Source: PGYR01 sp041675005 (lineage in GTDB: Bacteria > Bacteroidota > Ignavibacteria > Kapaibacteriales > UBA2268). From it: DNA of 64,000 bases. Positions 1 through 8,643 of the stretch are shown here, piece by piece. Position numbers and translations under genes: made by a program. The stretch is from assembly GCA_041675005.1 (NCBI GenBank), contig JBAYUQ010000001.1, forward strand, positions 310,001 to 374,000. Direction: 5' to 3'. How positions within the stretch are numbered: position 1 is the stretch's first letter; every line of letters begins with the position of its first letter. The notes beneath the pieces are model-generated. The model had not been told where the DNA came from. It worked only from the letters and a program-made list of their open reading frames with translations, and made no database searches.

Positions 1-1
1 T

Positions 2-751
2 TATAGATTACTCAGGTATGACACACCTTCAGATAAGAATAATGATGACAGAGATGAATTATCATTGGCGGGGGATGTTGAATATCTGAGGCGAATATCT
101 AACATACTTTCTATTGGTTTACGCAATGAATTTAGATTCTTTCATTACGTATATTTGAAATCACAGAGGAGCTCATCAAATAACTGGAATAGAATAATAA
201 AGTTAGCACCAACTATATTAATCAAATCTAATTATTTATACTATAAGCCAGTTTTTGGAATTAATGCAAATTACACAACTTATGATTTTGAGAATATAGT
301 AACTGGAATTAATAGTTTTAGTTTTCGAGAAGTCTCTTATTTAGATTCATTACAACTAAAATTATTTAGAAATTTGTATCTAGAAACTAAGAATGAGATG
401 AGATATTCGGAGCGTGGAATTCTATATTGGGATGATTTTGCTGAGCAACCACAAAGATCCAATTTCGAGATGTTTTTGAGAGGATTAGTAATGAAAAGAA
501 CAGAAAATTATAATTTTGGTGCCGGAATTAGATTTTTTAAAAGAAAAGATATTCGCATAAGTGAGTTTATTTCACAAAATAATGTTATTTTAAACGACTT
601 TGAATCCATAGCTCCAGAATTGATTTTTGAATTTGTATTTGATTCAGGAAATTCATTCAAATTTGATTTTTGGTATGAATTTCAATCAATAAATCTGTTT
701 AAGAAAAACGAGCTTGTGAATTTTTATCTATCTACAAATATAAAGTTATGA
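2..751 (+). CDS. outer-membrane beta-barrel-like protein, 5' truncated
   Basis: The reading frame is open through the left edge of the window, so only the C-terminal ~249 residues are present and no start can be assigned. The visible part is rich in aromatic residues and in alternating polar/hydrophobic stretches (for example YYKPVFGINANYTTY and FIYRFDF-like segments near the end), the pattern of amphipathic strands in an outer-membrane barrel. There is no recognisable enzymatic motif. The stop codon overlaps the ATG of the next gene as ATGA, so it is probably translationally coupled to the RsbW-like gene. The barrel assignment is inference from composition only; the family is not recognised. 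Confidence 0.55.
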   Translation, partial: YRLLRYDTPSDKNNDDRDELSLAGDVEYLRRISNILSIGLRNEFRFFHYVYLKSQRSSSNNWNRIIKLAPTILIKSNYLYYKPVFGINANYTTYDFENIVTGINSFSFREVSYLDSLQLKLFRNLYLETKNEMRYSERGILYWDDFAEQPQRSNFEMFLRGLVMKRTENYNFGAGIRFFKRKDIRISEFISQNNVILNDFESIAPELIFEFVFDSGNSFKFDFWYEFQSINLFKKNELVNFYLSTNIKL

Positions 752-1152
752 CAAAAGAATTATTAATAGCTACTGACAATAATACTCTAGTAAAAGCCGA
801 GGAGTTTCTTAATGATTTCAGAGCAGAGTACCTAATAGAGCTAGATAATAGTTTTATGAATATACTTATAGCATTTACCGAAGCTGTAAATAATGCTATT
901 TACCATGGAAATAGAAAAGATTCAACTAAAAAAGTATTGATTAAATTAGAAAAAAACACAAAGAATTTTATTATTTATGTACGTGACGAAGGAGTTGGTT
1001 TTGTAGAATCCGAAGTACCTGATCCAACTTTGCCAGAGAACCTACTAAAGCAGTCGGGGAGAGGTGTCTTTTTGATTCGAAAATTAACTGATGTTATGAA
1101 TATAGATAGCACAAGTAGTGGAACAGAAGTAATGATGGGGTTCAGACTATGA
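748..1152 (+). CDS. RsbW-type anti-sigma factor / HATPase_c_2 domain protein
   Basis: This 134-residue protein is a single GHKL ATPase domain of the RsbW/SpoIIAB type. Visible motifs are the N-box (EAVNNAIYHGN, residues 45-55), the G1 box (DEGVGF, 80-85) and the G2 loop (GRGVFLIRKLTD, 104-115). Family members bind ATP and act as serine kinases or anti-sigma factors in partner-switching networks, usually with an STAS-domain antagonist. No STAS protein, sigma factor or PP2C phosphatase is visible in this window, so the partner is unknown. It overlaps both neighbours by 4 bp (ATGA), which suggests a co-translated unit with the upstream barrel protein and the downstream NTPase. Confidence 0.85.
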   Translation: MTKELLIATDNNTLVKAEEFLNDFRAEYLIELDNSFMNILIAFTEAVNNAIYHGNRKDSTKKVLIKLEKNTKNFIIYVRDEGVGFVESEVPDPTLPENLLKQSGRGVFLIRKLTDVMNIDSTSSGTEVMMGFRL

Positions 1153-3251
1153 AATATGACAATAAAGAAGATTTGATAAATCAGATAAAGGAATTTGTAT
1201 CCCAAAGAGAAAAATTTAAGATTGTAAATATAAATGGTGAATTTCTTACAGGTAAAACTTCAGCAATACAAGAACTAATAACTGACATTGACTTTATAAA
1301 TCAATACAACGTTTATTCTTACGTAAATGATTGGGAAAAATATAATTACCTATTTGATATAACTTCAGACTTTTTTGAAAACTCTAATTTGCAACATCCT
1401 GAATTTACGTTCGATGAATCAAAATACTTTGTGAAGAGTTTTTTTGACACTTTGGGTACTCTGAATATTTCGAATAAAGAATTATTCAATGAGGTTAACG
1501 AGTATCTTTTAATTGAAAATAGTAAGCAATTAGATAATTCTTTAAAAACAAAAATTGAAAGTAGTATAAAGAATGATTTGAAAAAGAACTTGCTCTTAAA
1601 CTATTTTGAGATTAGTATAGAATGCTTAATTGCAGATTTACTCAACAATTTCTTTCCTTTGAATAATAAAATTGAATCTCTATCTGATTATCTACTTTCT
1701 AGGGAGCCAATTAAAATACTACTAATATTCGATGATGCACAGTCTGTATCACCTAAGATAGAAAAATGGTTTGAACTATTTTTCTCATATATGACTACTA
1801 AGAAATTAGGCGACTTACTACTATATGACTACAAAGGTAAAGATACACAAATCAAACTTGGTGAATTTTTTACTATTGATTTACTATATATTAGTAGAAA
1901 TAAGTCATTGAATTTAGTAGGAAATGATATCAGATCAGAATTATTAGAACTGAAGTACCCTCAAAATAATGAATTAACAGAAACTTATAAAGAATTATTG
2001 CCTGATGTAGAAATGGTTGGTCTTCCAATATTAGGAATACCTATATTAGCTAACTTTTACTCTCAAATAGAAGAGGAGAAAGATAATTCTACTGCTATTT
2101 ATGCGGTTAATCATCTACTCAAATATGTCCCTACTGGGTATCAAAGACTCATTATTTTTGTATCATTATTTGATGAATTTACTTTAAAAGAATTAAATCT
2201 ATTTGAAGAAATAGAACTAAATGAATTGGAGTTTAACAAGCTTATCTCGGATTTAGATTTTATATCTAATTCTGAGTATGGATATAAACTGAATGAAAAA
2301 TCAAAAATACTCCTATTTGCAGTTTATCAGCTTATATTCGAAGAATTAGATTCGATGCGTTTAATCAATATTAGTAATACACTAAAATCACATTTCCATT
2401 CCTTTTCTAATATTGAGTTTGAATTAATTAGAGAATTAGCATATTTCAAGAATTTTGATAAGTCATTTATACTTGAGCATTATTTCAATAATGATAGGAA
2501 CATGACACAATTACTTGAAAACAGGACAGATATGTTTGATAAGGATAAGTCATTTTATTCATTGAAATCAGAGTATTCTATTGTGTTAATGGAATATAAT
2601 AAGATTAGAGATAGATTAATTAAAGATGATAAAAAGAATAGAATTGAAAACCTAAATTCAAAATATAAAGCAGAAATAGAAAAGAGGAATAAAGTTCTAC
2701 AAGAAGATGTAATAAATGTAGGTAATGAAATAAAAGAATTTCGAAAAGATAAAGAACAAATGGAAATTGATTCAGATAGTTTAGGAAAGTTAAGTATTTC
2801 TTTACGTAATGAGATAAATGAAATAGATAATAATCTTAAACCTTTTATTCATCAAAATTCAAAACAAAAAAGTACCATCAACTTTATTGCTTTGATAATA
2901 TCTGTGGCTATTATATTCAATTCAGATAGAATTGCTGAATTTTTATTTGGAGACTCTTCTGATTTCAATTTTGTTATATTAATTACATTCATATTACTTT
3001 TAGTTCTATATGGTAATGGGTTACTTAGGTATTTCCGAGTGAAATTTAAATCTGAGGAATTACATGCTTTGAAACAAAGTAAGAGTAATAAAGAGAAAGA
3101 ATATGATAAGTTAGCAGGTGAGTTAGAAATAATAAATGCTGATATAAGAGCCAAAGAATCCAAAATAGAAGATTTGAATAAACATATTGAGAGAATGAAT
3201 AAGCAGATATTTGAGAACAAACAAAAACTAGAAAAGAGCTTTAAAAATTAA
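1149..3251 (+). CDS. membrane-anchored P-loop NTPase with coiled coils
   Basis: A 700-residue protein of unrecognised family. A Walker A motif is readable at residues 30-38 (GEFLTGKTS) and a Walker-B-like ILLIFDD at about 190-196, giving a STAND/AAA-like NTPase module at the N-terminus. The middle is helical and Leu/Glu/Asn-rich. From about residue 495 to 570 the sequence becomes a charged coiled coil, followed by two hydrophobic helices (about 574-596 and 606-632) and a second coiled coil to the end. The predicted form is therefore a cytoplasmic ATPase tethered by a helical hairpin in the inner membrane. It overlaps the RsbW-like gene by 4 bp, so a joint signalling role is plausible but unproven. 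The stop overlaps the convergent pdxH stop region by 4 bp. Confidence 0.7.
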   Translation: MKYDNKEDLINQIKEFVSQREKFKIVNINGEFLTGKTSAIQELITDIDFINQYNVYSYVNDWEKYNYLFDITSDFFENSNLQHPEFTFDESKYFVKSFFDTLGTLNISNKELFNEVNEYLLIENSKQLDNSLKTKIESSIKNDLKKNLLLNYFEISIECLIADLLNNFFPLNNKIESLSDYLLSREPIKILLIFDDAQSVSPKIEKWFELFFSYMTTKKLGDLLLYDYKGKDTQIKLGEFFTIDLLYISRNKSLNLVGNDIRSELLELKYPQNNELTETYKELLPDVEMVGLPILGIPILANFYSQIEEEKDNSTAIYAVNHLLKYVPTGYQRLIIFVSLFDEFTLKELNLFEEIELNELEFNKLISDLDFISNSEYGYKLNEKSKILLFAVYQLIFEELDSMRLINISNTLKSHFHSFSNIEFELIRELAYFKNFDKSFILEHYFNNDRNMTQLLENRTDMFDKDKSFYSLKSEYSIVLMEYNKIRDRLIKDDKKNRIENLNSKYKAEIEKRNKVLQEDVINVGNEIKEFRKDKEQMEIDSDSLGKLSISLRNEINEIDNNLKPFIHQNSKQKSTINFIALIISVAIIFNSDRIAEFLFGDSSDFNFVILITFILLLVLYGNGLLRYFRVKFKSEELHALKQSKSNKEKEYDKLAGELEIINADIRAKESKIEDLNKHIERMNKQIFENKQKLEKSFKN

Positions 3252-3889
3252 GGATATAATCTTTCAATTTCCCAATTATGGTTGTTTAATCGATATTTTA
3301 TTCTATCGTGTAAACGGCTCTCACGTCCTTGCCAAAATTCAAAAGATATTGGCTTTACATTATAACCTCCCCAATTTTCTGGTCTAGGAGGGTTATTGGG
3401 ATATAGATCTTTTAATTCAAAAAGTCTAGCTTCCAAATTATTCTTAGAAATCAGAGGTGAGCTTTGATTAGATGCAATAGCTCCTATACGGCTCTCATAA
3501 GGCCGAGAATTGAAATAATTATCAGAATCAATAGCAGATAATTTTTCGACTGCTCCTGATATTCGAACTTGTCTTTCTAACTTATCCCAGTAAAATAACA
3601 TCGAAGCATTTGGATTTTCTTCCAAATTGTTGCCTTTTTCACTGGAATAATTTGTGAAGAACTGAAATCCATTTTCATCAAATGATTTGAGTAAAACTAT
3701 ACGAGATGATGGCATCATATCTAATCCACAAGTAGATAAATTGAATGCTGTTGGATCGTAAAATAAATCAGATTTTATAGCAACTTGGAACCAATCTTTA
3801 AATTGATGAAATGGGGAAGAGTGGACATCAGTAATATCTAGTGAGAATTTAGTATATTCTTGTCTAATTTCAGATAGATTTTCAATCAT
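3248..3889 (-). CDS. pdxH: pyridoxamine 5'-phosphate oxidase
   Basis: FMN-dependent oxidase that converts pyridoxine or pyridoxamine 5'-phosphate to pyridoxal phosphate. The family signature is clear near the C-terminus (EFWQGRESRLHDRIKYR), and the central part has the expected SSRIVLLKSFDENGFQFFTN substrate/FMN region. An upstream in-frame ATG would lengthen the protein by 21 residues and run deep into the preceding gene. The ATG at 3889 gives 213 residues, close to the usual length, and an 8-bp overlap with the desulfurase-like gene, which itself needs PLP. The two are presumably co-transcribed. Confidence 0.95.
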   Translation of the reverse strand: MIENLSEIRQEYTKFSLDITDVHSSPFHQFKDWFQVAIKSDLFYDPTAFNLSTCGLDMMPSSRIVLLKSFDENGFQFFTNYSSEKGNNLEENPNASMLFYWDKLERQVRISGAVEKLSAIDSDNYFNSRPYESRIGAIASNQSSPLISKNNLEARLFELKDLYPNNPPRPENWGGYNVKPISFEFWQGRESRLHDRIKYRLNNHNWEIERLYP

Positions 3890-5303
3890 AGCTAAAGTAC
3901 TCAGATAATTTAAAATCATAACCTTTTGGCTCGAAATGACCTGTTTCATCATCTGATATGTAATCTCCTTCTACTTTTCCAGCGACTATATTCTCTAATG
4001 CCTCAACTAAATAGTCAACTTCTTCAAAAGTATTATAAATTCCAAAACTTACTCTAAGTGCACCAGGTAAATCTACTTTTCGATTACACATTATATCTTC
4101 TTTAAGTTTTTCTGCTGTAGCATCATCGATATTAAGTAACTTGGCTATATATGGGTGAGTACAAAAACATCCAGTCCTAACTCCAATTCCATACTCATGA
4201 GCTAAAATAGAACCAACATAATTATAGTGTAAATCTTTTAAATTAAAAGTAATAACTCCTAATTTGTCATTAAGTGTTTCATAATTAGTTTCGACTAATA
4301 GCTCTATTTCAGGAATTAGATCTAATTTTTCTAATAAGTATTTTGTTAACTCTAATTCATGCTCAGCGACATAATCCATTCCGTAAGCATCTAATTGCTT
4401 ACAAGCAGCTGCCATAGCTATACCACCTATTGTATTAGGTGAACCAGCTTCTTCTTTGAAAGGTAATCCTGCCCAAACAGTATCTAAGTGAGTTACATAT
4501 GCAGCCATACCACCACCTACAAATTCAGGGTCACCTTCTTCACATAATTCACGTGGACAAAGAAGTACTCCTGAGCCATAAGGTGCATATAATTTATGTG
4601 CAGACATAACTAAAAAATCTATATGCTGAGGGTCATTACTTTGCTTCATATCTATTTTTCTATGTGGTGCAAGTTGAGCTGCATCTAAACAGAATTTGGC
4701 ACCTATAGAATGTGCTATTTCAGCGACTTCATGATACGGGTTAACAAAACCAGATACATTCGATGCACCTGTAAGAGTGATAAGTTTTATTCTTTTGCCA
4801 TAATGCTTAATCTTTTCATTGAGGTCATTCATATCTAAATAACCTTTGTCATCGACTGCAATATAGTCAACAAAATTATTTCTTCTCCAAGGCAAATCAT
4901 TTGAATGATGCTCCATCCCAGATGATAATATAACATCTCCCGGTTTCAAACATATTCTATAACTTAGTTTATTTATTGCTTCAGTAGTATTTTTAACAAA
5001 AATCGTGATATACTCTTCTGGACAAGCATTTACAAACTTAGACACAATCTCATGTGCTTGATCAAAGGCTTCAGTAGAAATAAATGATTTTATTCCTTGC
5101 CCTCTATGGATTGCAGAGTAATAATCAATTGCTTGGTTTACTTTATCACGGACTGAGAGGAAAGATGGGGTACTTGCTGCATTATCAAAGAAAGTATATT
5201 GACGCATTGTGCCGTCTAGTAACCTGACTTTTTTATCTAAACCAGCTATGTTTTTTCTGATTTCTTCAGTTTTATTACTGATACTTTCCTTAGTGCTAAG
5301 CAT
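3882..5303 (-). CDS. cysteine desulfurase-like class V aminotransferase
   Basis: A PLP enzyme of the SufS/CsdA/NifS superfamily, 473 residues. Motifs seen: SGMEHHSNDLPWR, GASNVSGF, the PLP-contacting LDAAQLAPH, and the Schiff-base lysine in SAHKLYAPYGSGV (about K237). The place of the active-site loop cysteine is taken by RTGCFCTHPYI (C379, C381). It is about 65 residues longer than typical SufS, with an acidic C-terminal tail, and no sufBCD or iscU genes are near. Sulfur transfer to Fe-S assembly is therefore likely but not certain. The start is set at the ATG at 5303, preceded by a GAGGT ribosome-binding site; a TTG further upstream would lie inside the terminator hairpin. Confidence 0.8.
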   Translation of the reverse strand: MLSTKESISNKTEEIRKNIAGLDKKVRLLDGTMRQYTFFDNAASTPSFLSVRDKVNQAIDYYSAIHRGQGIKSFISTEAFDQAHEIVSKFVNACPEEYITIFVKNTTEAINKLSYRICLKPGDVILSSGMEHHSNDLPWRRNNFVDYIAVDDKGYLDMNDLNEKIKHYGKRIKLITLTGASNVSGFVNPYHEVAEIAHSIGAKFCLDAAQLAPHRKIDMKQSNDPQHIDFLVMSAHKLYAPYGSGVLLCPRELCEEGDPEFVGGGMAAYVTHLDTVWAGLPFKEEAGSPNTIGGIAMAAACKQLDAYGMDYVAEHELELTKYLLEKLDLIPEIELLVETNYETLNDKLGVITFNLKDLHYNYVGSILAHEYGIGVRTGCFCTHPYIAKLLNIDDATAEKLKEDIMCNRKVDLPGALRVSFGIYNTFEEVDYLVEALENIVAGKVEGDYISDDETGHFEPKGYDFKLSEYFSYD

Positions 5304-5314
5304 AAATACCTCAT

Positions 5315-5339
5315 AAAAAAAGGGCAATATAATTGCCCT
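5315..5339 (-). terminator. rho-independent terminator after gcvH
   Basis: On the minus strand an 8-bp perfect stem (AGGGCAAT / ATTGCCCT, 3-nt loop) is followed directly by a run of T. It lies between gcvH and the desulfurase-like gene, 12 nt upstream of the latter's start, so it should reduce read-through into that operon. Confidence 0.8.
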
Positions 5340-5350
5340 ATGTATAAAAA

Positions 5351-5728
5351 TTAGTGTCCTATTGATTCTTTATATGAACTTGCGTCCATTAATCCATCTA
5401 ACTCAGTTGCATCAGTAAGTTCAATCTTTACAATCCAACCATCTCCATAAGCATCATTATTGACAACTTCAGGATTGTCATTAAGACTTGTATTAATTTC
5501 TGTAATAGTTCCAGAAACTGGTGAGAACATATCTGCGACTGTTTTGACAGCTTCAATTGTTCCAATAGTATCACCTTTAGATACTGCACCATCCATTTCT
5601 ATATCTATATAAACTACATCTCCTAACTCACTTGCAGCATGGTCAGTAACACCAACAGTAGCTATATTACCTTCTATTTTGACCCACTCGTGATCGTCTG
5701 TGTACTTCAAATCTTCTGGGAAGTTCAT
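5351..5728 (-). CDS. gcvH: glycine cleavage system H protein
   Basis: A 125-residue lipoyl carrier that shuttles the aminomethyl group between the P, T and L proteins of the glycine cleavage system. The lipoylation motif GTIEAVKTVADM places the modified lysine at K62, and DHEWV near the N-terminus is typical. No gcvT or gcvP is in the window, so the carrier gene stands apart from its partners here. An AGGAG-like ribosome-binding site precedes the ATG, and a TATATTTG element lies about 31 nt upstream. A hairpin terminator follows the stop. Confidence 0.95.
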   Translation of the reverse strand: MNFPEDLKYTDDHEWVKIEGNIATVGVTDHAASELGDVVYIDIEMDGAVSKGDTIGTIEAVKTVADMFSPVSGTITEINTSLNDNPEVVNNDAYGDGWIVKIELTDATELDGLMDASSYKESIGH

Positions 5729-5758
5729 GTTTTCTCCTTTTTATAAAAATTGGTTATA

Positions 5759-5766
5759 CAAATATA
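5759..5766 (-). promoter_or_regulatory. candidate -7 promoter element for gcvH
   Basis: On the minus strand the octamer TATATTTG matches the Bacteroidota -7 consensus TAnnTTTG and ends about 31 nt before the gcvH ATG. No convincing -33 TTTG is seen at the standard spacing, so this is a partial match. Confidence 0.45.
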
Positions 5767-5829
5767 AAGAATTTACTAAAATTTTAGTACCTTAATATAA
5801 TCAATTGTTCAAAACACAGAAAAGTTTCT

Positions 5830-6051
5830 ATGATTTCAAAATTTGTCGAACACCCCAATGATGTCGGAGAGTCGTATTTTACTCATTTCAGTAAGGCCTG
5901 TAGTTTCGGTTTTAAAATGTTGAAATTATCTTTTATTTGTTTTTCACATGCCGTATTGCCTTGGACTTTCGAAAAGAAAGCTTCTGGTGAGATAATTGAT
6001 ATGGCTGAAGAAATGGAAGAAAGACGTGAGTTAGCTGATTGTGAGGATTAA
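5830..6051 (+). CDS. small DUF6356-like protein
   Basis: A 73-residue protein, divergent from gcvH. Its sequence pattern (HP-x-x-VGESY near the start, then FSHAVLPWTFE and KASGEI) resembles the small family DUF6356, known mostly from proteobacteria and of unknown function. It has one moderately hydrophobic central segment (about residues 24-45) and a highly charged EEMEERRE tail. The family link is made from memory of the motif pattern. Its stop overlaps the stop of the convergent broken lipoprotein gene. Confidence 0.55.
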   Translation: MISKFVEHPNDVGESYFTHFSKACSFGFKMLKLSFICFSHAVLPWTFEKKASGEIIDMAEEMEERRELADCED

Positions 6052-6599
6052 TAATAATGAATAAATCCAATTTTTAAATAGTAAGGGTTTTGTATTAGAT
6101 AATCTTTCAGACTTTCACTAGATCTTGATAAAACACCTATTGTTACATAAAGACCCTTATAATTAGCATTTATTGCTATAGCAGCATAATTAATATAACC
6201 GTTATATAGTTGTGGCTCGTAAAAATAATATTTACTCTCTAAATAATCAATATCATATTGAGTACCTAATATTAAACTAGGAGCTATATACCATTTATCT
6301 TTGTTAACCACTTTGAATCTAAAACTTAACTCTCCACCAATTAAAAAATCAAGATCTGAACCAAGAGAAAACCCGAATATTAGATTATTTGAGATAATGT
6401 CAAAATTAATATTTAATAACCCTGGATAATACCAACTACCCCCAACTCAATAATTAATTTTATTTACTTTAATCGTGTCAGTCTCTATCTCTGATTCAGC
6501 AAAATTATTCATCTGTTGATTTTGTGAAGAAAGAGATGAACAACTTAATATAAACAAGATTGGAATAAAAAAAATTGTAGTTGTCAATACTATACTCAT
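6048..6599 (-). pseudogene. lipoprotein gene interrupted by one in-frame TGA
   Basis: Reading from the ATG at 6599 gives a typical lipoprotein signal peptide ending in a lipobox (FILSC, Cys about residue 19), then an acidic linker. A TGA at 6449-6447 follows, and the same frame continues open without any other stop to 6048. The downstream part (from VGGSWYYPG onward) is rich in Tyr, Ile and Asn and looks like a continuous beta-rich domain. No frameshift is needed, so a single point change separates this from an intact gene of about 183 codons. A GTG at 6311 could restart translation of an 87-residue C-terminal piece, but that piece would lack any signal peptide. A sequencing error or read-through is also possible. 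Confidence 0.7.
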
Positions 6600-6628
6600 A
6601 AAAGTTTATTACAAGTTGTAAATATAAT

Positions 6629-6660
6629 AAAAAAAGCCGAATCTTATAAAAATTCGGCTT
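6629..6660 (-). terminator. rho-independent terminator after accC
   Basis: A 9-bp perfect stem (AAGCCGAAT / ATTCGGCTT) with a 9-nt loop is followed on the minus strand by a run of seven T. It lies 28 nt after the accC stop. Confidence 0.85.
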
Positions 6661-6687
6661 AAAATTGTTTGATGTGATTGAGTACGG

Positions 6688-8037
6688 CTAGTCTCTCAAT
6701 TCCATCCAGTTGTGTCTTTCTAAGTATTTAGTATCTATATTACCTGATATAAAGTCTTCATTGTCCATCATCCATCTATGGAATGGAATAGTCGTCTTTA
6801 TACCCTCTATAACCATTTCATCCAAAGCTCTTCTCATTTTAGCTATTGCTTCTTCTCTAGTAGGAGCAAAAGTGATTAGCTTTGCAATCATAGAATCATA
6901 ATAAGGTGGAACTTTGTAACCCTGATAAACATGAGAATCAACTCTTATACCTCTACCACCTGGGAAATGTAAGCTTGTAATCTCTCCTGGAGTTGGTCTG
7001 AATCCATGTTCAGGATCTTCGGCATTTATTCTACATTCTATACTATGATAAACAGGCTTTTTCTCTTTAAGAGTTAGTTTAGATCCACCAGCAACTCTAA
7101 TTTGTTCTTGAATCAAATCAATTGCAAGCGATTCTTCAGTTACAGGGTGTTCTACTTGAATACGAGTATTCATTTCCATAAAAAAGAAGTTCATATCTTT
7201 ATCAACTAGATATTCAATAGTTCCTGGACCTACGTAATTTACGGCTTTACCACCCTCTACTGAGACTTTACCCATCTCATCTCTTAGCTTTTGACTAAGA
7301 ACAGGGGAGGGTGCTTCTTCAATTAACTTTTGATGTCTTCTTTGGATTGAGCATTCTCGTTCGTTTAGGTGGATTACATTTCCAAACTTATCACCCATAA
7401 TCTGAATTTCTATGTGTCTAGAGCCAATAACAAGTTTTTCTAAGTATAAATCAGGATCATTAAAAGAAACTGCAGCTTCATTAGATGCTGTCTTATATGC
7501 ATTCTCAAACTCACTTTCTTTTTCAACGATACGCATTCCTTTTCCGCCACCACCAGATACAGCTTTCAATAAAACTGGATATCCGATTTCAGCTGCTACT
7601 TTCTTTCCATCTTCTATACCTTTTAGTATTCCCTCACTCCCAGGAACAACAGGGACTCCAGCCGCTTTCATCGTGTCTTTCGCAACTGATTTATTTCCCA
7701 TTCTAGATATAGCATCGGCACTGGGACCAACAAAAGTAATACCATGTTCATTACAGATATTAACAAAGTCAGCTTTCTCAGAAAGAAAACCATAACCCGG
7801 ATGAATTGCGTCAGCATTAGTAACTTCGGCAGCTGAGATTATAGAAGGAATATGTAAATAGCTTTCCTTACTTGATGCAGGTCCTATACATACTGCTTCA
7901 TCTGCGAACTTAGTATGCAATGAAAATCTATCTGCCTCTGAATAAACAGCCACAGTTTGAATGCCCATCTCTTTGCAAGCTCGGATTATTCTCAGTGCTA
8001 TTTCACCACGATTGGCAATTAGTAATTTTTTTATCAT
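6688..8037 (-). CDS. accC: acetyl-CoA carboxylase, biotin carboxylase subunit
   Basis: A 449-residue ATP-grasp enzyme that carboxylates biotin on AccB, the first half-reaction of malonyl-CoA formation for fatty-acid synthesis. The N-terminal KKLLIANRGEIALRIIRA, the glycine-rich ATP loop (GGGGKGMR, about 162-169) and the catalytic region MNTRIQVEHPVTE are all intact. The length is that of a stand-alone AccC. It starts 6 nt after the accB stop. The gene order efp-accB-accC seen here is widely conserved in bacteria. The accA and accD subunits are not in this window. Confidence 0.97.
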   Translation of the reverse strand: MIKKLLIANRGEIALRIIRACKEMGIQTVAVYSEADRFSLHTKFADEAVCIGPASSKESYLHIPSIISAAEVTNADAIHPGYGFLSEKADFVNICNEHGITFVGPSADAISRMGNKSVAKDTMKAAGVPVVPGSEGILKGIEDGKKVAAEIGYPVLLKAVSGGGGKGMRIVEKESEFENAYKTASNEAAVSFNDPDLYLEKLVIGSRHIEIQIMGDKFGNVIHLNERECSIQRRHQKLIEEAPSPVLSQKLRDEMGKVSVEGGKAVNYVGPGTIEYLVDKDMNFFFMEMNTRIQVEHPVTEESLAIDLIQEQIRVAGGSKLTLKEKKPVYHSIECRINAEDPEHGFRPTPGEITSLHFPGGRGIRVDSHVYQGYKVPPYYDSMIAKLITFAPTREEAIAKMRRALDEMVIEGIKTTIPFHRWMMDNEDFISGNIDTKYLERHNWMELRD

Positions 8038-8043
8038 TTTATA

Positions 8044-8547
8044 TTAGTTCTGTTTTATGTGAAATAAAACTTGATTGTATTCCACTGCTTCTGTGTCATT
8101 AGTTAATATTTTTACTATTTCACCATCGATGTCAGATTCAATTTCATTCATCAATTTCATAGCTTCTACTATACATAGAGTCTGTCCTTTGCTAACTTTC
8201 TGACCAACTTTTACAAAATCTTCTGAGTCAGGAGAAGGAGCACCATAATATGTTCCAACCATTGGAGCTTTTATTTCGTGAAAACCAGCAGCTACTTCTA
8301 CTTTTGTTTCAGAAGTAGTTGATTGTGGTTGAGGCACAGGAGCTGTTTGAACTTGTTGCGGTTGTGGTTGATAGTTTTGATTTGATGGTAAAGCACCCGA
8401 TAAATTAAAAATCGGAGCATTGCCACTAACCTTATCTTCTTTATTTTTGGAAATCTTTAGTTTTATACCTTTCTCTTCTATTTCCAAATCTTCTGCAGTA
8501 CTATCATCAAAGATTTTAAGTAATTTCTTTAAGTATTGCAAATCCAT
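8044..8547 (-). CDS. accB: biotin carboxyl carrier protein of acetyl-CoA carboxylase
   Basis: 167 residues with the usual AccB layout: an N-terminal helical part, a Pro/Gln-rich linker (about 55-78), and a C-terminal biotinyl domain. The biotinylated lysine is K131 in VEAMKLMNEIE, and the thumb-containing PMVGTYYGAPSPDSEDFV segment is present. A GAAGGG ribosome-binding site precedes the ATG. A terminator separates it from efp upstream, and I see no clear promoter of its own, so transcription may depend on partial read-through. Confidence 0.96.
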   Translation of the reverse strand: MDLQYLKKLLKIFDDSTAEDLEIEEKGIKLKISKNKEDKVSGNAPIFNLSGALPSNQNYQPQPQQVQTAPVPQPQSTTSETKVEVAAGFHEIKAPMVGTYYGAPSPDSEDFVKVGQKVSKGQTLCIVEAMKLMNEIESDIDGEIVKILTNDTEAVEYNQVLFHIKQN

Positions 8548-8583
8548 AATTTCCCTTCGGATAAGTTTTTAAAATTAAAACAT

Positions 8584-8622
8584 AAAAAAAGCGTGTCTTT
8601 GCATTTTACGAAAAACACGCTT
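8584..8622 (-). terminator. rho-independent terminator between efp and accB
   Basis: An 8-bp stem (AAGCGTGT / ACACGCTT) with an AT-rich loop is followed on the minus strand by a run of seven T, located 21 nt after the efp stop. A long A run on the other side means it would not work as a terminator in the plus direction. Confidence 0.8.
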
Positions 8623-8643
8623 AAAAAAAAAGTAATTTCTTTC

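Noticed and set aside
975..1205. Open frame on the minus strand across the RsbW/NTPase junction
   Set aside because: Overlaps two real genes on the other strand and has a biased Ser/Thr/Ile composition typical of an antisense frame.
5729..5829. Glycine riboswitch before gcvH
   Set aside because: The 101-nt AT-rich gap to the divergent gene shows no conserved G-rich core or paired aptamer stems.
6447..6449. In-frame TGA as selenocysteine
   Set aside because: No hairpin resembling a SECIS element was seen right after the TGA and the flanking residues do not match a known selenoprotein motif.
7412..7795. Antisense open frames over accC (7412-7795, 7485-7706) and over gyrA (40839-41129, 41227-41415)
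   Set aside because: They lie entirely opposite well-conserved enzymes, have no ribosome-binding context and no protein-like motif; they are frame shadows.
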